Shown here piece after piece: positions 17,549-26,417 of a stretch of DNA of 63,015 nt. Made by a program: the position numbers and the translations under genes. The DNA is taken from contig NZ_FCNY02000030.1 in the NCBI RefSeq assembly GCF_001544575.2, forward strand, positions 1-63,015. The letters are read 5' to 3'. Under the pieces are notes generated by a model that saw only the letters and a list, made by a program, of their open reading frames with translations, was not told the DNA's origin and made no database searches. Numbering within the stretch: the first letter of the stretch is position 1; each line of letters opens with the position of its first letter. The stretch is from Caballeronia cordobensis (GTDB lineage: Bacteria > Pseudomonadota > Gammaproteobacteria > Burkholderiales > Burkholderiaceae).

Positions 17549-18491
17549 CGGTGTCGTCCGGTTCCAAAGCCGGAATGGCGAGATAGGCGAAACGCTTGTT
17601 CTCGTAGCGTCCGCGCGTCACGGTATCGAGCACGATGCCGCAGATGAGCAGAATCGCACCCAGCAACATCAGTCCGCTGCTCAGGATCACGGTCGGGATG
17701 CGCGGAACCAGCCCCGTTTCGATGAAAGTCTCGAAGACGGGCACGGCGAGTCCGACCGACAGCAACACGCACAAGGCAAAGCCCGTCGAGAAGAAGGCCA
17801 GAGGCTTTTCGGTCTTGAAGAGCTTGAGGATCGTCATCAGGATCCGGAAGCCGTCGCGGTAAGTGTTCAGCTTGCTCGCGGAACCTTCCGGACGCGACTT
17901 GTATTGCGTCACGACCTCGGCGACCGGCATACGCATGCTCAATGCATGAACGGCGAGCTCCGTTTCGATTTCGAAGCCGGCCGAGTGCGCGGGGAAGGTC
18001 TTCGCGTAACGGCGCGAAAACACGCGATAACCCGAGAGCATGTCCTTGAACGTTCTGCCGAAGATGGTGGCCGCACATCCCGTCAGCATGACGTTGCCCA
18101 GGCGGTGCCCCAGTCGATACGCGGTTTGCTCATCGGACAGGCGCGAGCCGACGACCATGTCGAGCCGGTTCTCGACGAGCATCGTGATGAGCTCAGGCGC
18201 AGCCGAGGCGTCGTAGGTGGCGTCGCCGTCGACCATGACGAATACGTCGGCATCGATGTCTGCGAACATTCTGCGCACGACGTTGCCCTTGCCCTGCAGC
18301 GGCACCGTGATGACCCGGGCGCCGGCGGCGCGGGCGACTTTCGCGGTGCCGTCCGTCGAGTTGTTGTCGAAAGCATAAATCTCCGCTTCCGGCAGAGCCG
18401 CCTTGAAGTCGCGAACGACGGTGGCGATGGCCGCCGCCTCGTTATAGCAAGGCACGACAACTGCTACGCGCGGTGTAGATTCATTGCTCAT
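17541..18491 (-). CDS. gtrB: GtrB-like polyprenyl-phosphate glycosyltransferase
   Basis: A 316-residue GT2 enzyme of the dolichol-phosphate-mannose synthase group with two C-terminal membrane helices. Motifs: VAVVVPCYNEAAAI at the N-terminus, AFDNNSTDGT, GKGNVVRRMF, the DGDATYD catalytic aspartates, GSRLSDEQ and LSGYRVFSRRY. Such enzymes load a sugar, usually glucose, onto undecaprenyl phosphate on the cytoplasmic side. The ATG at 18491 gives the normal N-terminus just before the Rossmann strand; a GTG at 18536 would add 15 residues. It is the first gene of the leftward gtrB-gtrA-GT-C operon. Confidence 0.88.
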   Translation of the reverse strand: MSNESTPRVAVVVPCYNEAAAIATVVRDFKAALPEAEIYAFDNNSTDGTAKVARAAGARVITVPLQGKGNVVRRMFADIDADVFVMVDGDATYDASAAPELITMLVENRLDMVVGSRLSDEQTAYRLGHRLGNVMLTGCAATIFGRTFKDMLSGYRVFSRRYAKTFPAHSAGFEIETELAVHALSMRMPVAEVVTQYKSRPEGSASKLNTYRDGFRILMTILKLFKTEKPLAFFSTGFALCVLLSVGLAVPVFETFIETGLVPRIPTVILSSGLMLLGAILLICGIVLDTVTRGRYENKRFAYLAIPALEPDDTDA

Positions 18492-18842
18492 ATGGCGGCT
18501 TGTTGCGTTTAATTTTGCTTGCAAAACCGTTTTCACGTGATAATTCTTCGCGGAGATAAGAAAAAATCCGCAAAATATTAAGAAGGGATCCGCGGAATGT
18601 TAGCGCATTCTCAACACGTTGCGAAACCAATGGCAGTTTTCACCGCGGCCCGCCATATGCCGTTCTGAAGCATGGGCTAGCCGGGTCTGTGGCCGGATGG
18701 TCTTGCTGTACACTGGCGCGTCCTTTCAGGCAGGTGGTTTCCCCGTACCCGGCGAGCCGGTTTGGCCGATCGGCTGTCCCCGCGCTCGCGGCGGCTTCGC
18801 AATATTTTCTTCCGCACGCCGGCGACTCTCGGAGATGAAGCG
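18492..18842. other. Divergent intergenic region between gtrB and the DUF2142 gene
   Basis: About 350 bases without a convincing gene. The gtrB side (18530-18600) is A+T-rich and contains small GCGGA/TCCGC repeats, consistent with a leftward promoter. A GGAG at 18831-18834 sets the start of the DUF2142 gene. No clear hexamer pair could be assigned. Confidence 0.45.
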
Positions 18843-20276
18843 GTGCATTTGAATGATGGGGCCTCCACGGCCGTCGGACCGTCGAGCCGCCTGTGCAGCG
18901 GCCGAACGCTGTATAAGCTGTACGTTCTCTATTCGCTGTTTCTGGGCGTGTTTCTCGTATTCGCGACGCCGCCTTTTCAGACACCCGATGCCATCGCCCA
19001 TTTCGAGCGGGCAATTCAGATTTCATCCGGCACGCCGTTCGGGCAGAAATTCGACGGCACGTCGGGCGGCGAATTGGATAAGTCGGCAATCGAGTTCTCG
19101 GATATCTATTCGGTCATTCCGTTCCATCCGGACGTCAAGGCAACCGACGACATGCGACAACGCGCCGATCGCCTTCGATGGTCCGATTCGACGGCACGCG
19201 CCGTGTTTCCGAATACGTCGATCTATCCGGCGTACACGTATGTGCCGCAAGGCATCGTGATCGCGCTCGGACGCGCGTTCGACGTCAAGATACGAGATGT
19301 TTATATTGTCGTGTGTCTGGTCGACTTGCTGATCAGCGTATCGATTACAGCATGGGCAATTGCAATCGCGCCCAGAGTCGCGCCGCTGCTCTTTGCACTC
19401 GCGCTTCTGCCTTCGACCTTGATGATCTATTCATCGGTCAGTCAGGAGATAACGATTCTTCCGCTGTGCTTGCTTCTCGCCGCCTATATCGATCGCTTCA
19501 GCGCGAACGGACTGCCGCTCTCAGCAAGGTGGCGATGGAGACTCGTCGCTGTATTGGCCGTCTGCGCGTCTGCGCGTCCTCCGTACGCGGGGTTGCTGTT
19601 CCTCTTTTTCATTCCGACGATCGTGATGGACGAAGAGGGCGCTTATCGTTTTGGGCGACGCCTCGTGTTGTTTCTCGCGTGCGCCGCGGCTTCCGTGGCG
19701 GGAATCGTCCTGTTCGGGTTTCGTGCATGGTCGAACTTCGGGCCGGAGCATTCCGTCGCTGGCCAGTTGTCGTACCTGCTGCACACGCCTTCGGCTGTCG
19801 TATCGATCGCGGTCGAGACGCTGCGGGTGCAGGGCGCGTTTTATTTCACCAGCTTCGTGGGCATTCTGGGCTGGCTGGATACATTTCTCGGCGTCGGATA
19901 CTACAAGGCCGCATTTGTCATGTTGATTGCGGCGCTCCTGAGCGTGGCCTTGCGCGATCGTGAATCGGCACCGCCACGCGCCATGCAGCGCATGACGATC
20001 CTCATCCCGTTGCTGATCAGCGTCGCGATGATTTTCGGCTCGCTTTATCTCGCGTGGACGCCGGTTCAGAAGAACGTCGTGGACGGCGTTCAAGGGCGCT
20101 ATTTTCTTGCGCTCGCTCCGCTGCTGGGAATAGCCATTCCTGCTATGGGTGGGAGCGGTTCGACGAACCTGTGGCCGCGAATTCGTCTGGCCGCCATGAC
20201 CTGCGTCGTCCTGTTTCCTTGCTATACGTTCGTGCGGCTGATCGAAGCCGTGATCGAGCGCTTCTATCTGCACTGA
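18843..20276 (+). CDS. DUF2142-type polytopic membrane protein
   Basis: A 477-residue protein with about ten hydrophobic segments that resembles the DUF2142 family, whose members sit in polysaccharide loci and look like GT-C enzymes. Supporting features are VFATPPFQTPDAIAHFERAI after the first membrane segment (with acidic and histidine residues), the YPAYTYVPQ motif, and VDGVQGRYFLALAPLLG near the C-terminus. The GTG at 18843 is chosen because GGAG lies eight bases upstream; an upstream TTG at 18762 lacks such support. It is divergent from the Gtr module and could be a second membrane glycosyltransferase acting on the O-chain. The function is not established. Confidence 0.7.
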   Translation: MHLNDGASTAVGPSSRLCSGRTLYKLYVLYSLFLGVFLVFATPPFQTPDAIAHFERAIQISSGTPFGQKFDGTSGGELDKSAIEFSDIYSVIPFHPDVKATDDMRQRADRLRWSDSTARAVFPNTSIYPAYTYVPQGIVIALGRAFDVKIRDVYIVVCLVDLLISVSITAWAIAIAPRVAPLLFALALLPSTLMIYSSVSQEITILPLCLLLAAYIDRFSANGLPLSARWRWRLVAVLAVCASARPPYAGLLFLFFIPTIVMDEEGAYRFGRRLVLFLACAAASVAGIVLFGFRAWSNFGPEHSVAGQLSYLLHTPSAVVSIAVETLRVQGAFYFTSFVGILGWLDTFLGVGYYKAAFVMLIAALLSVALRDRESAPPRAMQRMTILIPLLISVAMIFGSLYLAWTPVQKNVVDGVQGRYFLALAPLLGIAIPAMGGSGSTNLWPRIRLAAMTCVVLFPCYTFVRLIEAVIERFYLH

Positions 20277-20464
20277 ATCCGGCGGTAACGGAGTTCTGTC
20301 TCGTTGGCAAGCACAGTCTGCCCGATCGATCTTTTTTCCGGCGGCGCGCGTCTTACGCCCCTAGGCGTGTTGCCGAAACCCCCAACATTAAGGAAAATCG
20401 AGCCGTCTTCCACCCCCCAGCCGGTCCGTTTGTCTTTTCGTGGCGCGGACAACCTGCCAGTCCG

Positions 20465-21289
20465 ATGAACACGACCGCTCCGTCGATCACCCTCAGCATT
20501 TCCATCGTCGTCTACCGCCCGGACACGGCGCTGCTCGCGCGCACGGTCGAGACGCTCGAAGCCGCGCTCGCGCAGTTGCACGACGTCGCGGGCCGCCCGT
20601 GCCTGTATCTGATCGACAACGGCAATGCGGGCGAACTGGCCGATCTGCCGACCCCGTCCGATGCCGAATTCGACACCGTTGTGCTCAAAGGGCACGGCAA
20701 TGTGGGCTACGGGCGCGGCCACAATCTCGCGATCGAGCGCGCGCAAAGCCGCTTTCATCTGATCCTGAATCCGGACGTCGAACTCAATGCCGACGGCCTG
20801 CGCCGCGCGCTCGCCTTTCTGCGCGATTCGCCGGAAACGGGCCTGCTCGCGCCGTGGATCGGCGGCGACGACGGCCGTCAGCAGTTCCTCTGCCGCCGTT
20901 ATCCCGCCGTCCTCGATCTCTTCGTGCGCGGTTTTCTGCCGTCCGCGCTGCGCAGGCCGTTCGCGCGCCGACTCGCGCGCTACGAGATGCGCGATGTGAT
21001 CGGCGAGACGAATGTCGTGTGGGATCCGCCGATCGTGAGCGGCTGCTTCATGCTCTTTCGCACCGACGTGCTGAAGTCGCTCGGCGGCTTCGATCCGCGC
21101 TATTTTCTCTATTTCGAGGACTACGACCTGAGCCTGCGCACGCGCCGCGTGGCGCGCATCGCGTACGTGCCGTCGGTGCGCATCCTGCATCACGGCGGCG
21201 GCGCGTCGAAAAAAGGCTCGACGCACATCAAGCTCTTCGTGACCTCGGCGTGCCGCTTTTTTAACCGCTTCGGCTGGAAGTGGCTATGA
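20465..21289 (+). CDS. GT2 rhamnosyltransferase-like, WbiF-like position
   Basis: A 274-residue family 2 glycosyltransferase of the WbbL type: SISIVVYRPDTALL at the start, YLIDNGN, GNVGYGRGHNLAIERA, LNPDVELN (DxE in the DxD position), PIVSGCFMLFRTDVLKSLGGFD, YFEDYDLSLR and ILHHGGGASKKGS. It probably adds rhamnose or a related sugar to the lipid-linked primer. Its stop overlaps the next start by four bases (ATGA), tying it to the wbiG-H-I-like genes; in Burkholderia O-antigen loci a glycosyltransferase named WbiF holds this position. The first 188 bases upstream show no gene. Confidence 0.85.
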   Translation: MNTTAPSITLSISIVVYRPDTALLARTVETLEAALAQLHDVAGRPCLYLIDNGNAGELADLPTPSDAEFDTVVLKGHGNVGYGRGHNLAIERAQSRFHLILNPDVELNADGLRRALAFLRDSPETGLLAPWIGGDDGRQQFLCRRYPAVLDLFVRGFLPSALRRPFARRLARYEMRDVIGETNVVWDPPIVSGCFMLFRTDVLKSLGGFDPRYFLYFEDYDLSLRTRRVARIAYVPSVRILHHGGGASKKGSTHIKLFVTSACRFFNRFGWKWL

Positions 21290-22272
21290 GTGAAGCCAGC
21301 GGGCGCATCGCCATCACCGGCGCGAACGGTTTCGTCGGCCGGGCGGTGAGCCGTGCCTTGCTCGGGCGCGGCATCGCGGCGACGGGCCTCGTGCGGGGCG
21401 GCGCGCAGTGCGAGCCCGGCGTCGACGCCCGCCGCATCGGCGATCTCGGCGCGCTCACGCCGGACGCGTTCGAAGGCTGCGGCGCGGTCATCCACCTCGC
21501 CGCGCGTGTCCACATGATGGGCGACGCCGCCGCGCAGAAGACCTCGACATCGCAGGCGCAGGCGCTGCTGCAAGCGTATCGGGCAATCAACGTCGATGGC
21601 ACGCTCGCCGCCGCCGACGCCGCCCGCCGCGCAGGCGTCACGCGCTTCGTTCTGATGAGCAGCATCAAGGTGCTCGGCGAACGCGATCCGGGCCGTCCCT
21701 TCACCGAAGACGACGCGCGCGATCCGCCCGATGCCTACGGCGTCTCGAAGGCCGAAGCCGAGGTGAAACTGCTCGAATTCGGCAGCCGCACGGGGCTGGA
21801 AATCGTCATTGTCAGGCCGCCGCTCGTCTACGGCCCCGGCGTGCGCGCCAATTTCCTCGCGATGATGAACGCGATCGCGCGCGGCATGCCGCTGCCGCTC
21901 GGCGCGATCGACGCGCGGCGCAGTCTCGTGTCCGTCGACAATCTCGCGAGCGCGACCATCGAATGCGCGCTCGATCCGGCCGCCGCGGGCCGCGTGTTCC
22001 ATGTGACCGACGGCTACGATCCGAGCGTGGCGGAGCTCGCCCGCAAGCTCGGCGAGCATCTCGGCAAGCCGGCGCGCCTCGTGCCGGTGCCGGCGAGCGT
22101 ATTGCGCGGCCTCGCGCGCGTCGCGGGCAAGACGGCGCAGATCGATCGTCTGACGGGCAGCCTGCGCGTCGATTCGCACCGCATCCGCGAGGCGCTCGGC
22201 TGGCAGGCGCCGCAATCGCTCGACGAAGGACTCGCCGCAACGGCCGCGTGGTTTCGTAACCGTAAGCCATGA
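21286..22272 (+). CDS. wbiG: NAD-dependent epimerase/dehydratase, WbiG-like
   Basis: A 328-residue extended short-chain dehydrogenase. The dinucleotide loop is AITGANGFVGRAV near residue 10, a serine-bearing LMSSIKVLGE follows, and the catalytic YGVSK (Y151/K155) is present. With the WbpM-like dehydratase encoded two genes on, it probably reduces or epimerises the UDP-4-keto-6-deoxy-HexNAc to UDP-QuiNAc or UDP-FucNAc, the sugar used by the next gene. The ATG at 21286 overlaps the previous stop by four bases; a GTG two codons earlier is less likely. Confidence 0.82.
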   Translation: MSEASGRIAITGANGFVGRAVSRALLGRGIAATGLVRGGAQCEPGVDARRIGDLGALTPDAFEGCGAVIHLAARVHMMGDAAAQKTSTSQAQALLQAYRAINVDGTLAAADAARRAGVTRFVLMSSIKVLGERDPGRPFTEDDARDPPDAYGVSKAEAEVKLLEFGSRTGLEIVIVRPPLVYGPGVRANFLAMMNAIARGMPLPLGAIDARRSLVSVDNLASATIECALDPAAAGRVFHVTDGYDPSVAELARKLGEHLGKPARLVPVPASVLRGLARVAGKTAQIDRLTGSLRVDSHRIREALGWQAPQSLDEGLAATAAWFRNRKP

Positions 22273-22419
22273 AAGCTAAAATACGCGTCAACGTGAATTT
22301 CTTTGTTCGTCAGACAGTTAAAGCAAAACTCGACAAACGTTCGCGTATCCTTTGGCTCTCTTCGGAAAACGAGTAGCCAGAACGAACAGGGCCTCGTTTC
22401 GACAACTCGATAACACTGC

Positions 22420-23445
22420 ATGCTGCTTTCGTATTTTGAAGCTTCGCCGCTGCTGGCCGCGTCGGCGGTTGCGGTATTGGCGTTCGCCGCGTGCGCGCTG
22501 ATTCTTCAGACGCTCATCCGCACCGGCCTCGCGTGGCGCCTCGCCACGGACATCCCCAACGAGCGCTCGCTGCACGAACGTCCGACGCCGCGCGTCGGCG
22601 GCTGGGGCGTGGTGCCGGTCGCGGTCATCGCGCTCATCGTCACCGCGCCGTCGATGTGGCTCGTCGCCGCCTGCGCCGTCTTCCTCGCCGCCGTCTCGCA
22701 GCTCGACGACCGGCGCGGCTTGCCCGCGCGGGTGCGCTTCGCGGCACATATCGTCGCGGTCGTGCTCGTCATCGCCGCGCATCCGGCAAACGTGCCGTGG
22801 TGGGCGCTCGCGCTTGTCGGCTTCCTGATGCTGTGGCTCGTCAATCTCTACAACTTCATGGACGGCTCGGACGGGCTCGCCGGCGGCATGGCGCTCTTCG
22901 GCTTCGGCGGCTACGCGCTCGCGGCGCTGGCCGGACCCGCGCCCGATGCCGGTCTCGGTCTTGCGAGCACGGCCGTCGCGGGCGCGGCGCTCGGGTTTCT
23001 GACGCTCAACTTCCATCCGGCGCGCATTTTCCTCGGCGACGCCGGTTCGATCCCGCTCGGCTTTCTCGCCGGCGCGTTCGGCTATTGGGGCTGGCAGCGG
23101 GGCGCGTGGCCGGTCTGGTTTCCGGCGCTGGTGTTCTCGCCGTTCATCGCGGATGCTTCGGTGACGTTGCTGCGGCGTCTCGCGCGCGGCGAAAAATTTT
23201 GGCAAGCGCACCGGGAGCATTACTATCAGCGCATGGTGCGCCTCGGAATGGGGCATGCGCGCACCGCGCTCACGTGGTATCTGCTCATGCTGGCGGGCAT
23301 CGTGCTGGCAAACTGGGCACTGCGGTTTCCCTTCGCGGGGCAGTGGGCGGCAGTGGCGGGCTGGGCAGTCGTGGTTGTGGCAGCGGGCGCGTGGGTCGAC
23401 TCGCGTTGGCGGCGTCATGAGACGCGCCATTCCGGACAATCTTGA
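22420..23445 (+). CDS. wbiH: Polyprenyl-phosphate HexNAc-1-phosphate transferase (WbpL/WecA family), WbiH-like
   Basis: This 341-residue membrane enzyme moves a HexNAc-1-phosphate from a UDP-sugar to undecaprenyl phosphate and so starts an O-antigen unit. About ten membrane segments are visible with the family motifs between them: SLHERPTPRVGG, QLDDRRGLPARVR, NLYNFMDGSDGLAGG, ARIFLGDAGSIPLGF and the HREHYYQRM loop typical of the WbpL subgroup. The neighbouring wbiG- and wbiI-like genes suggest QuiNAc or FucNAc as the substrate, which is inferred. It lies 147 bases after wbiG and 12 before wbiI. Confidence 0.88.
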   Translation: MLLSYFEASPLLAASAVAVLAFAACALILQTLIRTGLAWRLATDIPNERSLHERPTPRVGGWGVVPVAVIALIVTAPSMWLVAACAVFLAAVSQLDDRRGLPARVRFAAHIVAVVLVIAAHPANVPWWALALVGFLMLWLVNLYNFMDGSDGLAGGMALFGFGGYALAALAGPAPDAGLGLASTAVAGAALGFLTLNFHPARIFLGDAGSIPLGFLAGAFGYWGWQRGAWPVWFPALVFSPFIADASVTLLRRLARGEKFWQAHREHYYQRMVRLGMGHARTALTWYLLMLAGIVLANWALRFPFAGQWAAVAGWAVVVVAAGAWVDSRWRRHETRHSGQS

Positions 23446-23457
23446 GGGTCCAAGCTG

Positions 23458-25362
23458 ATGAATCGAATAAAAGCATCGTGGCTGTCGGCGGGGGCATTCT
23501 TCTTCGATCTGGTGGCGGTCGCCGGGTCATGGCTCGCCGCCTATGTGATCCGCTTCAACGGGGCCGTGCCGCAGGATTTCCGCCACGGCGCGCTCATGGC
23601 GCTCTTCTGGGTGCTGCCGGTCTACGGCATCGTGTTCCGCGTCTTCGGCCTCTATCGCGGCATGTGGGTGTTCGCGAGCCTGCCGGACCTGATGCGCATC
23701 TCCAAGTCCATCGTGGTGGGCGCGCTCGTGGTCATGGTGGGCGCGGTGATGTCGCAGCCCATGCCGATCATCCCGCGCTCGGTGCTGATCGTCTCGCCGC
23801 TTTTGCTCTTTCTCGCGATGGGCGGCGCGCGCGCGCTCTATCGGGCGGGCAAGGAGTTCTATCTGTACGGCGGACTCGTCGGCCAGGGCAAACCCGTGAT
23901 CGTGCTCGGCGCGGGCACGGCGGGCGCGATGCTCGCGCGCGAGCTGGCGCGTTCGAGCGAATGGCGTCTCGTCGGCCTGCTCGACGACGATCCCGCGAAG
24001 CAAGGCCGCGAAGTGCTCGGGCACAAGGTGCTCGGCTCGTTCGGCGATCTGCCGCGCTTTGCCGAGCAGCTGAAGACGGATTACGTGATCATCGCGATTC
24101 CGTCGGCCTCGGTGGCCGAGCAGCGGCGCGTGGCCACGCTGTGCGTGCGCGCCGGCGTCAAGGTGATGGTGCTGCCCGCGCTCTCGCCGCTCACCGAAGG
24201 CACGAACTTTCTGTCGCGCGTGCGCCAGATCGACCTCGAAGATTTGCTTGGCCGCGAGCCGGTGAAGATCGACATGCCGCACGTCGAGCAACTGCTGCAC
24301 GGGCGCGTGGTGATGGTGACGGGCGGCGGCGGCTCGATCGGCTCGGAACTCTGCCGCCAGATTCTGCGCTTCTCGCCGGCGCAACTGATCGCCTACGATC
24401 TCTCCGAATACGCGATGTACCGGCTCATCGAAGAGCTGCACGAGAAGTTTCCGGAGTGCTCGGTGATTCCGGTCGTCGGCGATGCCAAGGATTCGCTGCT
24501 GCTCGATCAGACCATGGCGCGCTTTACGCCGCACATCGTTTTCCATGCGGCAGCCTACAAGCACGTGCCGCTGATGGAAGAGCAGAACGCGTGGCAGGCG
24601 GTGCGCAACAACGTGCTCGGCACGCTGCGCGTCGCGCGCGCGGCGATCCGCCACGACGTGCGCCATTTCGTGCTGATCTCCACCGACAAGGCCGTCAACC
24701 CGACCAACGTGATGGGCGCTTCCAAGCGTCTCGCCGAGATGGCCTGTCAGGCGCTGCAACAGTCCGCGCCGCGCACGCAGTTCGAAACCGTGCGCTTTGG
24801 CAACGTGCTCGGCAGCGCGGGCAGCGTGATTCCGAAGTTCCAGCAGCAGATCGCGAAGGGCGGTCCGGTGACAGTCACGCATCCGGAAATCACACGCTTC
24901 TTCATGACGATTCCCGAGGCCGCGCAACTGGTGCTGCAGGCGTCGAGCATGGGGCGCGGCGGCGAAATCTTCATTCTCGACATGGGTCAGCCCGTGAAGA
25001 TCGTCGATCTCGCGCGCGACCTGATTCGTCTCTACGGCTTCTCGGAAGAGCAGATTCGCATCGTGTTCACGGGTTTGCGGCCGGGCGAAAAGCTGTACGA
25101 AGAACTACTGGCGGACGACGAAACCACCACGCGCACGCCGCATCCGAAGCTGCGCATCGCGCAGGCGCGCGGCGTGCCGGATCATTTCATCGACGAACTG
25201 CTGCCGTGGCTCATGCAGCATCGCGTGCTGTCCGACGACGAAGTGCGTCGCGACCTGCGCCGCTGGGTGCCGGAGTATCAGACGGCGGCATTGCCCGTGC
25301 TGCAGAGCGTGGCGAGCGCGCAAGCGGCGCAGACGGCGCGCCAGCACGGCGCGGCGGGCTGA
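23458..25362 (+). CDS. wbiI: UDP-GlcNAc 4,6-dehydratase, WbpM/WbiI/CapD family
   Basis: A 634-residue membrane-bound dehydratase/epimerase. Four hydrophobic segments fill the first 130 residues, then a first nucleotide-binding region (PVIVLGAGTAGAMLARELA, about 145) and the catalytic short-chain dehydrogenase domain (VVMVTGGGGSIGSELCRQ, about 283 on; FHAAAYKHVPLME; STDKAVNPTNVMGASKR). Like WbpM, the methionine/lysine pair in MGASKR replaces the usual YxxxK. It makes the UDP-4-keto-6-deoxy sugar for WbiG and WbiH. GAGGG precedes the ATG by about nine bases, and the next gene follows after 17 bases. Confidence 0.9.
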   Translation: MNRIKASWLSAGAFFFDLVAVAGSWLAAYVIRFNGAVPQDFRHGALMALFWVLPVYGIVFRVFGLYRGMWVFASLPDLMRISKSIVVGALVVMVGAVMSQPMPIIPRSVLIVSPLLLFLAMGGARALYRAGKEFYLYGGLVGQGKPVIVLGAGTAGAMLARELARSSEWRLVGLLDDDPAKQGREVLGHKVLGSFGDLPRFAEQLKTDYVIIAIPSASVAEQRRVATLCVRAGVKVMVLPALSPLTEGTNFLSRVRQIDLEDLLGREPVKIDMPHVEQLLHGRVVMVTGGGGSIGSELCRQILRFSPAQLIAYDLSEYAMYRLIEELHEKFPECSVIPVVGDAKDSLLLDQTMARFTPHIVFHAAAYKHVPLMEEQNAWQAVRNNVLGTLRVARAAIRHDVRHFVLISTDKAVNPTNVMGASKRLAEMACQALQQSAPRTQFETVRFGNVLGSAGSVIPKFQQQIAKGGPVTVTHPEITRFFMTIPEAAQLVLQASSMGRGGEIFILDMGQPVKIVDLARDLIRLYGFSEEQIRIVFTGLRPGEKLYEELLADDETTTRTPHPKLRIAQARGVPDHFIDELLPWLMQHRVLSDDEVRRDLRRWVPEYQTAALPVLQSVASAQAAQTARQHGAAG

Positions 25363-25379
25363 CGCCAAAGGGGTCACGC

Positions 25380-26417
25380 ATGGCGACGCTCGACGAAGTT
25401 CATGCGCTGACCCATGCGGGCTCGCTGCTGTCGTCGAGCGGGGAAATCGTCGCGCCGTACGATCTCGAAGTTTCGCATGCCGATGCATCGGGGTTCTCGG
25501 CGTTGCCCGAAGGCATCCGCAACGCGGGCCGCGAAGCCTTCGAAGCCGACTACGCGCACGCGAGCCGCGTCCATCTCGTCAATGCGTTCGGCGTCACGCT
25601 TGGCGATTCGATCATCGGGCTGTCGGCGCTCGCGGCGATCCGGCGGCGGCATCCGCATCTCGCCTTCACGGTGTATCGTCCGGCGCGCGCGCCGCGTTAC
25701 GTGCAGCGGCTCTACGAACTCGCGCGCGGTCTGTGCGATCTCGTCGATCTGCCCGTGCCGCTAGCCAGTCTTCCGGCCGATGAACTGCGCATCGATATCG
25801 GCAATCAACTGTTCTGGCCGCGCTTCGCCTCGATGCCGATGATCGATTTCTTCCTCTGGGCGATGGGCGTCGCGCCCGGCAGCATCGCCGCCGAAGACAA
25901 GCGCAATCGCTGGCTCGCCGATGTGCCGCTGCCATCGATGTCCAGCGAACCCTGCGCGCTTTTCTGTCCCGACGCGAGCACGCCGGTGCGCAGCATTCCC
26001 GCGTCGGCGCGTGCGCGTATCGTCGCGCGGCTCGCGGATGAAACCGGTCTGCCGGTGGCGGGTTTCGGCGCGGTCGATCATCCGCGTTATCGCGACATCG
26101 CACCGCTTTGCGCCGATACCGACCACTTCCTCGCGTGGATCAGGCACGCGCGCTATGTCGTGACGGCCGACACGGCGGCGCTGCACGTCGCGGCGGGCTT
26201 CGACGTGCCGACAACCGCCTTTTTCTCGACGATTGCCGCATCGATGCGCGCGCGCGACTACGCGAACTGCGTCGCGGTGGAAATGGATGTGCCGCATCTG
26301 CAAGGCATGCACGCCAGCGCGCGGCCGGCGGATCTCGACGCGCTGGAGCGCGCCTATCGCGATTACGACTGGCGCGCGATGCCTTTTGCGCGCGACGTTC
26401 AGTTCGGCCTGACCTGA
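25380..26417 (+). CDS. Glycosyltransferase family 9-like protein
   Basis: A 345-residue protein resembling GT9 (ADP-heptose:LPS heptosyltransferase fold). Seen: HLVNAFGVTLGDSIIGLSALAAIRRRHP, the GD-containing N-terminal loop of the family, and near the C-terminus FLAWIRHARYVVTADTAALHVAAGFDVPTTAFF, where heptosyltransferases have the donor site. The donor here is unlikely to be ADP-heptose given the O-antigen setting, so specificity is open. GGGGT lies about nine bases before the ATG. It ends by overlapping the convergent LysR gene by 19 bases and closes the O-antigen block. Confidence 0.7.
   Translation: MATLDEVHALTHAGSLLSSSGEIVAPYDLEVSHADASGFSALPEGIRNAGREAFEADYAHASRVHLVNAFGVTLGDSIIGLSALAAIRRRHPHLAFTVYRPARAPRYVQRLYELARGLCDLVDLPVPLASLPADELRIDIGNQLFWPRFASMPMIDFFLWAMGVAPGSIAAEDKRNRWLADVPLPSMSSEPCALFCPDASTPVRSIPASARARIVARLADETGLPVAGFGAVDHPRYRDIAPLCADTDHFLAWIRHARYVVTADTAALHVAAGFDVPTTAFFSTIAASMRARDYANCVAVEMDVPHLQGMHASARPADLDALERAYRDYDWRAMPFARDVQFGLT

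Noticed and set aside
23442..25379. A long N-terminal extension of the GT9-like gene over wbiI
   Set aside because: The extra 646 codons overlap wbiI in another frame and are arginine-rich; an ATG with a ribosome binding site exists at 25380.
25380..26417. The GT9-like gene as an LPS core heptosyltransferase
   Set aside because: It is in the O-antigen operon after wbiI and a much better WaaC is present at 52587; only the fold similarity is kept.
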